Assembly (NCBI GenBank): GCA_027943245.1
Contig: JANDJZ010000055.1
Location: 106,343-170,342 of the forward strand
DNA from: Acanthamoeba sp. SK_2022b
Taxonomy: Eukaryota; Discosea; Longamoebia; Acanthamoebidae
Length of the DNA stretch: 64,000 nucleotides
Direction of reading: 5' to 3'
Each line of letters begins with the position of its first letter. Position 1 is the first letter of the stretch. The position numbers and the translations under genes are program-made. Shown piece after piece: positions 11,567 through 22,930 of this stretch. The notes under the pieces are model-generated. The model did no database searches and had not been told where the DNA came from. It worked only from the letters and a program-made list of their open reading frames with translations.

Positions 11567-13083
11567 ATGGAGTACGCGGTGGACTATGAACCGGCCGAAG
11601 AGAACGAAGTGGAGGAGGCGCGGGAGGGCTTGGCCAGTTTAATTCGAGCTGTACGTGACGAAGAGCATGGATTTGCCATACGTGACCGCATGTACCACCT
11701 CAAGACCTACTCAGCTTGCTTCGTCGGTGAGGCGCACCTCCCCCCCCACGTTTTGCATACACGCTACTTTTATTTGCAGCTACCACTCAACGAACCGTCA
11801 CCGGTGGCAGGCTCAGAAGCGGTGGACTGGCTGGTACAGAATTGGGGAGTACAAAGTAGAGAGGAGGCAGTACAGCTTGGGCAGCGTCTTCGTGCGGAAG
11901 GTGTCTTTGAGCACGTCAAAGATCTCACAAAGCCTTTCATCGCACGTTGCCCCTCCCAGCACTCTCCTGACCTTTCCGTAGGCTGCATGTGACTTGTGTG
12001 TTGGCGTTTGCTGGTTGGTGCCTCACCCACGCCAAACACGCCACAGGACGGCTACTTCTTTTATCGATTTACAGAGAAGAAGAAGGTGGTTGTCGTGGGC
12101 GGGGGCTTTGCCGGCAGCAAAGTGGCCAAGAAGCTGCAGTGGTCATTCGACGTCACCTTGGTGGACTCCAAGGACCATTTTGTGTGTCTCGTCTCTCTGC
12201 CCTCGTGCGTGTGTGACACAGCGCATATCTCCAAAGTGACCTCTCGTCACTCTTCGGTACCGCGCAGGCCCGCCTCATGAGCTCTGTGTTGGTGCTGGCC
12301 TACCTCTCTTACACTCTTCACGAATTGCGTGCGCGCGTGCGTGCGTGTGTATGTATCTATTACCTATACCGACTAGTATCTCCACTGCAAAGTGGTGGTG
12401 GATGACGTCGTGGGCCTGCGGAAGCACGAAAGCGCGGTGATGCTGAAGAAGGGCGGCCTTCTGCCCTACGACTACCTGGTGCTTTGTACCGGGTCGCGCT
12501 ACTGCATGCCCGTCACCAGCAACGAGCACATGCTTGTCGTTGATCCTCTCTGGCCTGCAGCGATACAAACGTACGCTGCACTTATCTCAGCCTGTTGTAT
12601 TTTTCCTTCCGATGGATTACCACATATTCGCCATCACACACCTTCCCCCCCTCCGCTTCTCTGCTCTTTCAACGCACAGATATTTTGAACCACTTCAGAA
12701 GGCTGCCAGCGTGACCGTGATCGGAGGTGGCCCAGTCGGGATCGAGATAGCCGGCGAAATAGCCCACTACTTTCCAGGTAAAGCCTCATTGTCACTTCAG
12801 CTTTCTCCTTGAGCGTGCTTTAAAGTGTTGGCCCGTTCGGAAGCCACGGCAACTCTGATCCTTCGAGTGTTCCCTTCAGAAAAGCAACTGAACATCATCT
12901 ACTCGGGCAAGAAGATGCTGGAGCGGTGTTGCAAGGGCGCACACTCGAGTGTAAAGAACTACTTCAAGGCGTTCCCCAACGTCCGAATCTACAGCGACCA
13001 GAAAGTAGTCGACGCTGACAAGGACTGCCTGGTCACAGACAAGGCATGCCGATAGCTCCATTTTATGTGTCCAACCGTGTGTA

Positions 13084-13159
<76 letters not shown>

Positions 13160-13164
13160 GTGTG

Positions 13165-13250
<86 letters not shown>

Positions 13251-14076
13251 ATAAGATACGCTCGGATTACCTCGCCCTTGCGGCTCTAACCGTTATCATG
13301 AACACGACGGCAACGTGTGCAGGGGGCACGTATCCCCACGGACGTCGCCTACTGCTGCGTGGGCTTTGTGCCCAACACGGATTTTTTGAAGGCCAACTTC
13401 GCAGACCTTTTGACACCAAAAGGACACGTCAAGGTGAACCAGCACATGCAGGCACGTGTTTGCACAGCAGCTCATCAGCAGGGACCTTGTGCGCCGATGC
13501 TTAGCACGAACCGGTGACAGTGTAACTCAACCAACTGTGACCCTTGCATTTCCCGCCCTATTCGCCCACAATCAGGTCGTGGACTACCCCAACATTTTTG
13601 CCCTGGGCGACATTGCCGACATCAACGAGGAGAAGCTTGCGCAGGTATGCTCCCTCATCATTCTTTCATTCTGCTACAAAGCTCAAAGCAATGGCTCAAT
13701 CAACCTCATTCCGGCCCCCATTCATCACCAGAACGCAGAGAAGCATGCTGATGTGGTGGCCAAGAATATCCGGGCGATGGAAGCAACTTGCCCCTTCTCC
13801 ACTGCTATGCACACCTACACACCGGGGAAGCGAGTTCTCATCATCTCTCTGGGACCTAAACGGTACGCGTGCCCACAGCTTTTGAGTTGTTGGTTTTTTG
13901 GGTTTTTCTTGTGATAACAAGAAACCAATATGGTTTATCTGTCGATGTTTTGTTTGTCAACGTTGGCTTCTGTGGTTAGGGCCATGCTGGTGCGAGGCGA
14001 CCGAGTTTACATCGAGGGGTCGCTTGCTGCCAAGGTCAAGTACCTGGTGGAGTACCGAATCATGCGCGGGCTCTGA
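11567..14076 (+). CDS. DEP domain-AIFM2/FSP1-like FAD-dependent oxidoreductase
   Basis: Exon 1 (11567-11726) and exon 2 (from 11811) join to FVGSEAVDWL, the start of a DEP domain that continues to LRAEGVFEHV. The following exons encode a two-dinucleotide-fold flavoprotein of the AIF/AIFM2 type: VVVVGGGFAGSKVAKKL, LLPYDYLVLCTGSRY, VTVIGGGPVGIEIAGEI, YCCVGFVPNTDFLKANF, YPNIFALGDIADINEEKLAQ, and a last exon from about 13978 ending YRIMRGL with the stop at 14074-14076. AIFM2/FSP1 enzymes reduce quinones with NAD(P)H; this activity is inferred. The N-terminal DEP domain is unlike animal FSP1, which has a short myristoylated N terminus, and may target the protein to membranes or a Rho/G-protein partner. 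Intron 13047-13320 contains a long compound microsatellite. The exon edges at 12180-12380 are approximate. Confidence 0.8.
13085..13248 (+). repeat. Compound microsatellite (TGTCGT)12-(GT)n-(GA)n
   Basis: Twelve exact TGTCGT units at 13085-13156, then an almost pure GT tract to about 13232, then GA repeats to about 13248, all inside an intron of the DEP-oxidoreductase gene. Confidence 0.95.
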
Positions 14077-14293
14077 CCTTTCTCTTTCCTCTTTACGCTG
14101 CGTAAAGAGGAAGCCTCGACAAAGAAAGCTCTGTGTGGGTCTACACACTACTGTGACTGTAGAGAGATTGAATCGTGCATTTATATACATTGAGCGCCAA
14201 CTCGATCTAATATGGTGGCTTCGTGAGCTCACGAGAACGCTCACGGGGCACAGCGCGTGTTGACCGTGGTGGTGAAAAGGCCTCCTCCACTCA

Positions 14294-16102
14294 CTAATGC
14301 TGGCCGAGGATGTTGACAAGGACAGGAACGCCGCCCTGGTTGGTGCCGTCCTCCTCGTCGAACTGTACCGAGCTGTAGAAGAAGGTCGTGTCGGTGTCGG
14401 CGATGGCCTGAAGGTAGCGCGAGCCGGAGATCCTGCCCGTCTGGAAGGCGGCCTTCTCGAGGACGAGGCCGGCCACGGTGGCCTGGGCGTCGATGACGGT
14501 GGCATTGCGCGAGAAGCGGGTGATGTAGTCGTTGGAGTACTGGAAGGTGTCGACCCACCTGTCGTGGCCCACGGTGGCGCCGGCGGACAGCTGCCTCCTG
14601 TGGTGGGCGCCCAGCTCGGCCTCCTCGGCTTCGGCCTCGCGCTTGCCGCTGGCGGCCAGCGGGTAGATCGAGAGCAGGGGCACCTTGCTCCGCGAGAGGT
14701 CGCCGAGCAGCTGGGCGGTCGGGGCGAAGCCGGTCTCGGCAACGAGGAGCGCGTGGGGCTCAAAGTCGTCGAGCACGTTGCGAAGGAGGCCGTTGGTGAG
14801 CGAGGAGTCCGAGAAGTCGTCATAGTAGGAGACCACGACCTCGGCGGCGTCGCCGGAGGTGAGGGGGATGCCGCCTGCGAGGTTGATCGACTCCTTCCAC
14901 ATCTCGATGGCGGACTTGATCTTGTAGCCGTTGGGCTGGCCGGCGCCGGAGAGGGAGAGCACGGCGCCCACGCGGAACTCCTCGCGATCTGTCTCGACGC
15001 CGCCGCGCGGGGTGTCGACGATGACGAGGCCGTTGGGACCAGCGTTGACGCCGGTGAGGATGGCCTCGGTCTTGAACTTGGTGTTGCTGAGGTCGATCTT
15101 GGTGATGGCACCGCCGCGGGCGCCCGTGGCGTAGCCGGTCTTGGAGTCGCTGGTGATGGTGACCATGACGGGGTCGAGCGCGAACACGGGCACGCGCTTG
15201 ACCAGGGCGCCCGTGGCGTAGTTGACGACGAAGATCTCGCCGTTGGTCGACGGGGCAATGAGGTACTTGCCGTTGGGCGTCACCGACGGGTAGAGGAACT
15301 GGTTGACGAGCCAGTCGTTGGCAAAGTAGCGCTTGACCTGCGTGGGCGGGTTGGTGCTCACGTCGTAGATGAGGAACTCGCCGGCGCCGGACACGATCAG
15401 CTTGCCGTCGGGCGCGAACACGAGGCCGCGAGCGCTCACGGCCTTGCCGGGACCGGCGGGCAGCACAGCCGCGCCGATGGCTCCCGTGACCGGGTTCATT
15501 GGGGCGAAGCCCTGCGCGCCGTTCTGGAGCCAGATGGTCTTGCCATCGGGCGAGAAGACAAAGTTGTGGTTCTTGTTGGAGGCCGACGTGAAGTTGATGT
15601 AGCGCGCGGGCGCCTGCGAGTCGCTGGTGAGGTCGTAGACGAGCATCTGCGGCGTCACGGTGCCGTCGGACGAGGTGAACTCGCAGTTTACCCAGAGCGT
15701 CTTCTCGTCGGGCGAGAGCTTGATTCCGTGGGGCGCCCTCTGCACGCTGCCCGCAGCCGCACCTGCCGGGAAGGTGAACAGCTTCCTCTCCTCGAGCATC
15801 AGCTTCACGTTGATGACCGAGATGAAGTAGCCGGCATAGCCGATGGGCGAGGCATAGTCGTGCAGGCCAAAGTTGGTGGTGTAGGCGGTCGAACCGTCCT
15901 TGGTGATGATGATCTCGTGCGGCAGCGTGCCCACCTTGACCTTGCCCAGCAGATCCCCGTCGGTCGTGTAGAAGCCCACGTTGCCGCCGGGTTCCTCAGC
16001 CGTGAGTAGTAGCTGCTTCTTGGCCGCGGCAGGCTGCAATAGGGCGGCCAGGAGCAGCACCAGGAGGGAAGCCAGCAGGTAGACGCTTTGTCTCTTCATC
16101 AT
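14294..16102 (-). CDS. Secreted beta-propeller fused to Leu/Ile/Val-binding-like domain
   Basis: A single exon of 602 aa. A signal peptide (about residues 1-27, LLASLLVLLLAALLQPAAA) is followed by a YVTN/lactonase-like propeller at about 30-355 with recurring blade motifs: PHGIKLSPDEKTLWV, NFVFSPDGKTIWLQNG, GLVFAPDGKLIVSG, YPSVTPNGKYLIAPS. From about residue 370 the sequence changes to a type I periplasmic-binding fold: FRVGAVLSLSGAGQPNGYKI, IEMWKESINLAGGIPL, VVSYYDDFSDSS, HALLVAETGF, with a late FQYSNDYITRF stretch. There is no membrane span after the signal peptide, so it is probably secreted or lumenal. The substrate is unknown. It is divergent from the PstS-type receptor kinase. The lack of introns contrasts with nearly all its neighbours. 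Confidence 0.82.
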   Translation of the reverse strand: MMKRQSVYLLASLLVLLLAALLQPAAAKKQLLLTAEEPGGNVGFYTTDGDLLGKVKVGTLPHEIIITKDGSTAYTTNFGLHDYASPIGYAGYFISVINVKLMLEERKLFTFPAGAAAGSVQRAPHGIKLSPDEKTLWVNCEFTSSDGTVTPQMLVYDLTSDSQAPARYINFTSASNKNHNFVFSPDGKTIWLQNGAQGFAPMNPVTGAIGAAVLPAGPGKAVSARGLVFAPDGKLIVSGAGEFLIYDVSTNPPTQVKRYFANDWLVNQFLYPSVTPNGKYLIAPSTNGEIFVVNYATGALVKRVPVFALDPVMVTITSDSKTGYATGARGGAITKIDLSNTKFKTEAILTGVNAGPNGLVIVDTPRGGVETDREEFRVGAVLSLSGAGQPNGYKIKSAIEMWKESINLAGGIPLTSGDAAEVVVSYYDDFSDSSLTNGLLRNVLDDFEPHALLVAETGFAPTAQLLGDLSRSKVPLLSIYPLAASGKREAEAEEAELGAHHRRQLSAGATVGHDRWVDTFQYSNDYITRFSRNATVIDAQATVAGLVLEKAAFQTGRISGSRYLQAIADTDTTFFYSSVQFDEEDGTNQGGVPVLVNILGQH

Positions 16103-16790
16103 CGAAGCTTCAATGGTAGGGTTTTTTTTTTGGTGTGGTACAGTGGCGGCTGTGGAGAGCCCTAGAATACAGGTGGATGGTAGTAGTGTACAGTAGTTGT
16201 TGTTTTTTTTATGATGGACCTTATGCCCTGGCCACCTTTTATATTAGCACCCCCAGATACGTTCGATCGAGCAACGAGGCGATGGTAGAGTTGCATCGCC
16301 TCAGTGTTGTGGAGCCAGGGGTTACGTGCCAATGTTAGTGACCTATCGGACAAGTTGGGTTACACTTTCCTCCCTTGTAGGCGCCACCTGTCTCATTGGA
16401 GAGAGCTACGGTAAGCTTTCCCGCTCCGATTCTCAACTTACCGACCAATCAGCGATCAAATCAGCGAAACTATAAACCTGCGACTGGACCTTAACTTGCT
16501 ACCCCCAAATTAGAACCAGAACTTTAAGTGATGTCGACGCTCTTCACGATTATAGCAATAATGGTATGCCCAATGGGCGTGGTCTGTCTTCACTGCGCTT
16601 TGGGTATCCTCAACGACTCCGGGTCGCCTCACCTCGAGGCGATCCTGGTGGGCAGATAGCGACTTCGTAACTGTCCAAGAAGCCCGCAGCTCTACCGCCC
16701 ACAACGAGCGAGGAGAGGGCGACAACAAGTTCAGAACAAACAACAAAGAGAACAAGCCCAACTCGCTTCGCAAGAGCTTGAGAAAGAGGG
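16103..16790. promoter_or_regulatory. 688-bp divergent promoter between two sensor genes
   Basis: No gene. For the minus-strand gene there is a TATA-like box, read TAATATAAAA on the minus strand, at 16237-16246, about 135 bp upstream of its start. For the plus-strand receptor there is CCAAT at 16445-16449 and TATAAA at 16471-16476, about 315 bp before its ATG, implying a long leader or an unseen 5' exon. ATTGG at 16396-16400 is an inverted CCAAT. Confidence 0.5.
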
Positions 16791-19700
16791 ATGGAACATA
16801 ACGGTCGAATGGCGAGCAGAGGCCAACGACCGCCCCTCCCAACGCTCCTCCGCTGGTCTCCTTTCTTGTCGTTTTGTATTTTGGTTCAACTCTCAGCCTT
16901 GACTTCTGGCGTCGGAGGCCTGAGCGTCGCGGGGTCGGGCGAGGGCTCGGTGACCGACATCTACAACAGCCTGGGCACGAGCTACATGTACTCAAAGGAC
17001 GTGGTCTCGGTCACCTACTCGACGACCACGACCAACGTCTCCACCTCGCTCGCGGCGCTTCCCGGCGGCCGGGTCTCCTTTGTGGGCACCTCGAGTTCGC
17101 TGCGGGACTATTACAGCCCCGGGGCCGGCACCTCCTACGCGCAGATACCCGTCATGGCGACGGCCATGGTGGCGGCCTACTCGACCTCGGCCTTCACCCC
17201 CAAGGTGACCGGGGCGGTGCTCAACCTGCCCACCGCCGTTGTGGCGGGCATGTGGAACGGCACCTACACTAATTGGGACGACGCCGCGCTGGCGGCGGCC
17301 AACCCTAACATGAACCTGCCGGCCAACGGGTCGGCGTTGACCATCGTCTACTGCGCCGACGTGCTGGGCGAGGGAGGCGTGCTCGCCGACTACCTCTCGG
17401 CCATCGACACGGGCATGGCGGCAGTGTTCTCCCAGCAGACGACAGGCGGGTTCGCCCACCTCGCCGCGGCGACGGCGGGCCGAGCCTTGGGGGCGTGCTC
17501 TACGTCTGGGAAGCTGGCGCTGCTGCAGGACCACCCCAACTCGATCGTGTTCATGATGTACCCCGACTACAAGAAGAACGGCACGGGTCTCGCCTACGCG
17601 CGCATGACCGACCGGACGGGCACGGCAGTGACGCTGGACTCGGCCCTGACGTCGGTGGCGACGGCAATGACGACGTCGGCCTCCTACGACGGCTCGCTCG
17701 TGTTCGACATGACCAATCAGGCCAACGGATCGTGGCCTCTCGCGGCCATGTCGTCCGTGGCCACCTACAACTACACGGCGGGCGTGTCGGCTGACTCAAT
17801 CGACTGCGCCACCGTCAAGGAAGTCCTCTCCTTCCTCAGCTGGACCCAGATCAACGACAACGCCATCAAGCTCATCAAGGCCTCGGGCTTCATTGTGCTC
17901 TCCGGCCGCCAGCGCATCAACATGCTCGACTCCCTCTCGCAGGTGATCTGCAACGGGCAGGAGGCCCTCACCACGGCCTTCCTCCTCGGCATGGGCCCCG
18001 CCATCCCCACCTACACCTCGTGGGCCACCGAGTACGGCTCGTCGGGCTTCACGCTCAAGTACTTTGCCACCTCGTCGGTCGAGGGCCTCGCCAGCTTGAC
18101 CGACAACTCGATCGACTTTGCCTCGACGGGCGCGCTGCTCACCCCCGCTCAGCAGGCCTCCCTGCCCGACGTGCTCACCGTCCCCATGGTCTCCTACGCC
18201 TTCGTCTTCAACTACAACATGCCCGAGCTCATCAACACCGAATACCGCATCACCCTGTCCTTCCAGATTATGTCCGACATCTACGTACACACGCGCTCTC
18301 CCAGTAACCAACCAGATTAAATATCCAACATCTAATTATATCTAGCATTGATGGAAATTGATAGATATGTCATAATAACAATATTGATTGCGCGCTAATT
18401 TCTGATTGGTTGGTTTGACGTGGCTTTTAGATGAACCGCATCAAGACGTGGGACCACCCCGACATCCTGGCGCTCAACCAGGAGATCGCGCATCTGCTGC
18501 CGGTCAACCAGTCCATCATCGTGACCTACTTCTCCACGGTACAGGTCACGGCGCAGGCCATCAACCAGGCGCTGAGCCTGAACGTGCCCGAGTTCGCCGA
18601 GACCATCGGCTACGAGGGCGTGCCGGTCTACCCCGTGGCCAACGAGACCAGCCGCACCAAGAGCTGCGCGACCCTCAACGAGGCCACGGTGGCCATGACC
18701 ACGCCCTACGCGCTGGGCCAGGGCGTGTCCTTCACGGCCCTCTCGTCGGCCTATCTCAGGCCGGCCTCCATGAAGATCAACGGCACGGTGCTGGCACCCA
18801 CGAGGGATAGCATCGTGGCGGGCATCTCCAGTGCGGCGTCGCCCACCGACCTGCTCATCCTGTCCCCGCCGGGCAACGGGAGCTGGCCCATGATCTCCAC
18901 CAACGCGCTGGCCGTCCATTCGCGCGACATGGTCGACTGCAACAAGGCCAAGGAGCTCGTGTCGTGGATCTACTGGACGCAGACCGACACAACGGCGGCC
19001 AATATCGCGCAAGCCAACAAGATGATCGTCGCCGGCCAGTCGGCGCCGGTGAAGAAGGCCATGCTCAACTTCATCGCCAACATCACCTGCGATGGCGAGC
19101 CCGTCAGCGCCCTGGCTCTCTGCATCACGCAGGGCACCATCTGCTCCGACCACGGCTCCTGCTTCTCCTCCAAGTGCGTGTGCGACGACGGGTGGAAGGG
19201 CACCTACTGCGAGAGCCCCGTCACCTCCGACAGCGGGTCGAGCGATGTGCTGGTCCCGCTCGTGGCCACCTTCCTCCCCGTGCTGGCTGGCCTCATCCTT
19301 CTGGGCCTCCTCCTGGGCCTCCTCCTCTTCTGGCGTCTTCGTCGCCAGCGCCAGCGCGACGAGTGGGAGATCCCCTACAGCGAGGTCGAGCTCGGCGACC
19401 CGCTCGGGCAGGGCGGCTACGGCAGCGTCTACAAGTCCGAGTGGCGCGGCACACAGGTCGCCGTCAAGGTGCTCACCGACGGCCGCGTGACCAAGGAGAT
19501 GGAGCGCAGCTTCCACGACGAGGTCTCCATCATGTCCTCCCTGCGGCATCCCAACGTCGTGCTCTTCATGGGGGCCTGCACCAAGCCCCCCCACCTGTTC
19601 ATCATCATGGAGTACATGGCCCTCGGTTCGCTTTTTGACGTGCGCCCTTACCCCCCCCTCTCTTCCACTCCCTCTTTTCTCCCTCTTCTTCTTATCGAGG

Positions 19701-22700
19701 GTGGACGACTAACTCTCACCACTCGGGAACAGTTGCTGCACAACGAGCTCGTGCCCGATATCCCACCACTCCTCCGCACGAAGATGCTCTACCAGGCCGC
19801 CAAGGGCATGCACTTCCTGCATTCGTACGCCAGGCCTTTTTGATTACAGATCGCAATAATTATAATTATAATTATGGTTGTTGTGTTTCTATTCCCTTTT
19901 TTTGGTAACCGGTAAAATGAAAACTAAACTCCGTTTTTTCGATTGCATCAGTTCGGGAGTTGTGCACTGCGACCTAAAGTCGCTCAACCTGCTGCTCGAC
20001 GGCAAGTGGAACCTCAAGGTGAGCGACTTCGGCCTCACCAAGGTCAAGAGCGAGCTCCTCAAGAACGGGTCCCACTCGCGGGCGGCTGGTGCCGTCGGTA
20101 CGGTCCATTGGACCGCCCCCGAGGTTCTGGCCGAGAACGACCAAGTCGATTACGTCCTCGCCGATGTACGCGCCTTATTATTTTCTATTTTCCTAATTAT
20201 TTTTCAGATCGAATTAATTGATATATTTTTCGACCATGTACCAGATCTACTCGTATGGCATCGTCATGTGGGAGACCTTCACGAGGCAGCAGCCGTACGA
20301 CGGCATGACGCCGGCGGCCATCGCCGTGTCGGTCCTGCGAAACAACTACCGGCCGCCGCTGCCCGAGGGCTACGACCTCTCGGCCCTCCCGTCGGGCCTG
20401 CTCGAGGACGGGTCGTTCTCGTCGACCACCAACCACTCGGCCATCCCGGGAACCGGGGCCTCGGCCCTCAACGGTCGCTACTTGAACAGCCCCGAGTACG
20501 AGCAGGACGTCAAGTACCTGCACCTGATGACCCAGTGCTGGCACCAGGACCCCGTGATGCGGCCCAGCTTCCTCGAGGTGATGACCCAGCTGTCCACCCA
20601 CGACTACGGCGGCGGCAGCAAGTCGGGCGGCTCGTCGTCATCGTCGTCGTCCAACTCGATGGCTTCCTACGCCGACATCAGGCGCGTGCAGGCCGGCCGG
20701 CGCGCCCGCTACGACCAGTCCACGCTGGCCTCGACCAACAGCGACCCGGCGACGCTCTCCTCGTCGGCCTCGCTCAACTCGGGCTCGGGGGAGCTGGACC
20801 CCGAGTCGGGCATCCACATCCCGACGTTCAAGTACAAGGTCAAGGTGGACGAGGCGGGCAACCTGGTGGGCCGCTACGGCGCCAACGAGGCCATGCTCAG
20901 CAACGACAACGTGGCGGCCGTGTTCCTCGACGTCACCTCGGCCCACGTCCTGTGGCAGCGCGCCCCCGAGGCCATGGTGGAGACCATGACCCTCTACAAC
21001 GAGCTCGTGCGCGCGCTCGCCGCGCGCCACCACGGCCACGAGACCGTGGTGGGCGACCGCGGCAACTCGGAGGGCTCCATGTGCCTCCTCTTCAACGAGC
21101 CCGAGGCCGCCTGCCTCATGTGCTTTGACCTCCAGAAGGAGCTCCTCGACGTGCCCTGGCCCGCGAAGCTCCTCGCCGTGCCCCAGGCCGAGGAGGTGAC
21201 CGACCCCGTCTCGGAGCACGTCATCTTCCGCGGCCTGCGCGTCCGCTGCGGCGTCCACGTGGGCCGCATCGCGGCCAAGCGGAGCCACGACATACGCAAG
21301 GCCGGGGTCAAGCACTCGGGCCCGGCCATCGAGGCCGCCATGAAGCTGGCCTCGGTGGCCCGCCCCGGCCAGATCGTGATCTCGGCCAACGTGCGCAACA
21401 GACTCGTCGAGAGCGGGCTGGTCAAGAAGAAGGGCAGCGCCCAGGGCGGCGACGCCGATGAGGGCAAGGACAGGACCATCAAGGCGAAGCGCGACGCCAA
21501 GATCATCAAGACGAGCTTCCTCCGCAAGGTGGAGCTGCCCATCTCCAGCCCGCGCGCTTCGGGCTCCTACGCCACCGACGACGCGCGCCCGGGCCAAGAT
21601 CGGGAGGCCAAGCAACGGCGCGACTCGGACCTCGCCGACGTCAAGGCCTTCGAGATGAAGGTGCCCGGCCTCTACCGCTTCTTCGAGAAGGAGGGCGGCG
21701 ATGGCGGCGGCGACAGCGACGGGGACGGGTCTTCCTCGCACGCCGCGCGGCGAGGCGCGGGCGGCGCCCACGGGCGGGACATGGGCGAGGGCGGCGCCGA
21801 CACCTGGCTCAACTCGGCCAACATGTGCCCGTGGATCATCGACTACTCCAAGATCACGGTCCACGACGACAAGCCGCTGGGCTCGGGCTCCTACGGCGTG
21901 GTCTACCGCGGCAAGTGGCAGAACGTGGACGTCGCGGTCAAGCGCTTCATCAAGCAGACCATGAACGAGCGGCACATCCTCGAGTTCAGGTCGGAGATGA
22001 GCATCCTCTCGGGCCTGCATCACCCCAACATCATCACGTTCGTCGGCGCGTGCGTGGTGGAGCCCAACCTGTGCATCATCACCGAGTACATGAAGAACGG
22101 GAGCCTGCGACACATCCTCTCCCAGTCGTCCGTCAAGCTGAGCTTCAGCGACCGCATGCGTATCCTCCTGCACACGGCCCAGGGACTGCAGTACCTGCAC
22201 GACACCGTCTCTCCATCGATCATCCACCGCGACCTCAAGGTAGAGCAACACCGCTCTGCCTCCCTGGTCTCTCTAGCGCACTCATCTCACCCACTCTCTC
22301 TCTCTCTGTGTGTGTGTGTGTGGCTTCACCCCTTGCAGTGCTCCAACATCCTCGTCGACGAGACCAACGGCGTGTGGACGGTCAAGATCGCCGATTTCGG
22401 CTTTGCTCGCGTCAAGGAGACCAACACCACCATGACTCGCTGCGGCACTCCCTCCTGGATCGCGCCCGAGATCATCCGAGGCGAGAAGTACACCGAGAAG
22501 GCCGACATCTACAGGTACAGACGGCACCGGCGCAGTCTCCGCCCCGCCAGAGCAGTTTCTTACGCTTTTCTCTGTCTTTTCTCCTTGCAGTTTGGGCATC
22601 ATCATGTGGGAGGTGCTGACTCGGCGTGTGCCCTACGAGGGCCTCAACTTCATGGCCGTGTCCCTGCACGTGCTGGACAACAACCGGCCGGAGATACCGG

Positions 22701-22831
22701 ACAACTGTCCCGCCGACTTCAAGAAGATGATGACGCGCTGCTGGCACCCCAAGGCCCACAAGCGTCCCTCGATCTCCGACGTGGTCGGCTTCTTCAAACA
22801 GCTGGTCGGCGCCTCGCCCTTCGACGTCTGA
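16791..22831 (+). CDS. Receptor: tandem PstS-like domains, EGF, TM, TKL kinase, cyclase-like domain, second TKL kinase
   Basis: Exons 16791-18284, 18431-19639, 19733-19824, 19952-20165, 20245-22239, 22339-22514 and 22591-22831 join in phase to 1,806 aa. A hydrophobic N terminus precedes two phosphate-binding-protein-like modules (about 45-395 and 396-725; the second has IKTWDHPDILALN). An EGF-like loop (about 729-760, CSDHGSCFSSKCVCDDGW) and one TM helix (about 771-800) follow. Kinase 1 (about 817-1120) has GQGGYGSV, Lys844, HCDLKSLN with Asp939, and DFG Asp957. A class III cyclase-like domain (about 1225-1410) keeps FLDV Asp1232 and GD Asp1274, but the purine-selecting Lys and the Asn/Arg pair are replaced. 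Kinase 2 (about 1535-1800) has GSGSYGVV, VAVK, HRDLKCSN and DFG. Likely a surface nutrient or ligand sensor signalling inside the cell. The Ser-rich (TCG)n tract after kinase 1 is typical linker. Confidence 0.9.
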
Positions 22832-22930
22832 TCCATTTGTATTTCTACTACATATACTTGATCACGCCCAACCCACACTCACTCACCCAAATGTACACAA
22901 AACCCGATCTCTTGAGAGGTGAGGCCACCT

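Noticed and set aside
13046..13289. Open frames of Cys-Arg or Val repeats
   Set aside because: Direct translation of the hexamer and GT microsatellite inside an intron.
14297..16009. Long plus-strand open frame (about 570 codons)
   Set aside because: Antisense shadow of the intronless propeller gene; GC-rich third positions keep the reverse frame open. No motif, Arg/Gly/Asp-rich composition.
18395..19594. Minus-strand open frame (about 399 codons)
   Set aside because: Shadow of the PstS/EGF/TM exon of the receptor; His/Gly/Asp-rich, no motif.
20638..22251. Long minus-strand open frame (about 537 codons)
   Set aside because: Antisense shadow of the big receptor exon; no recognisable domain, while the plus strand encodes cyclase-like and kinase motifs.
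22844..22930. Extension of the receptor reading frame beyond intron 6 past 22831
   Set aside because: Spliced reading gives the normal kinase end (FFKQLVGASPFDV) and a stop at 22829-22831; the longer frame is intron read-through.
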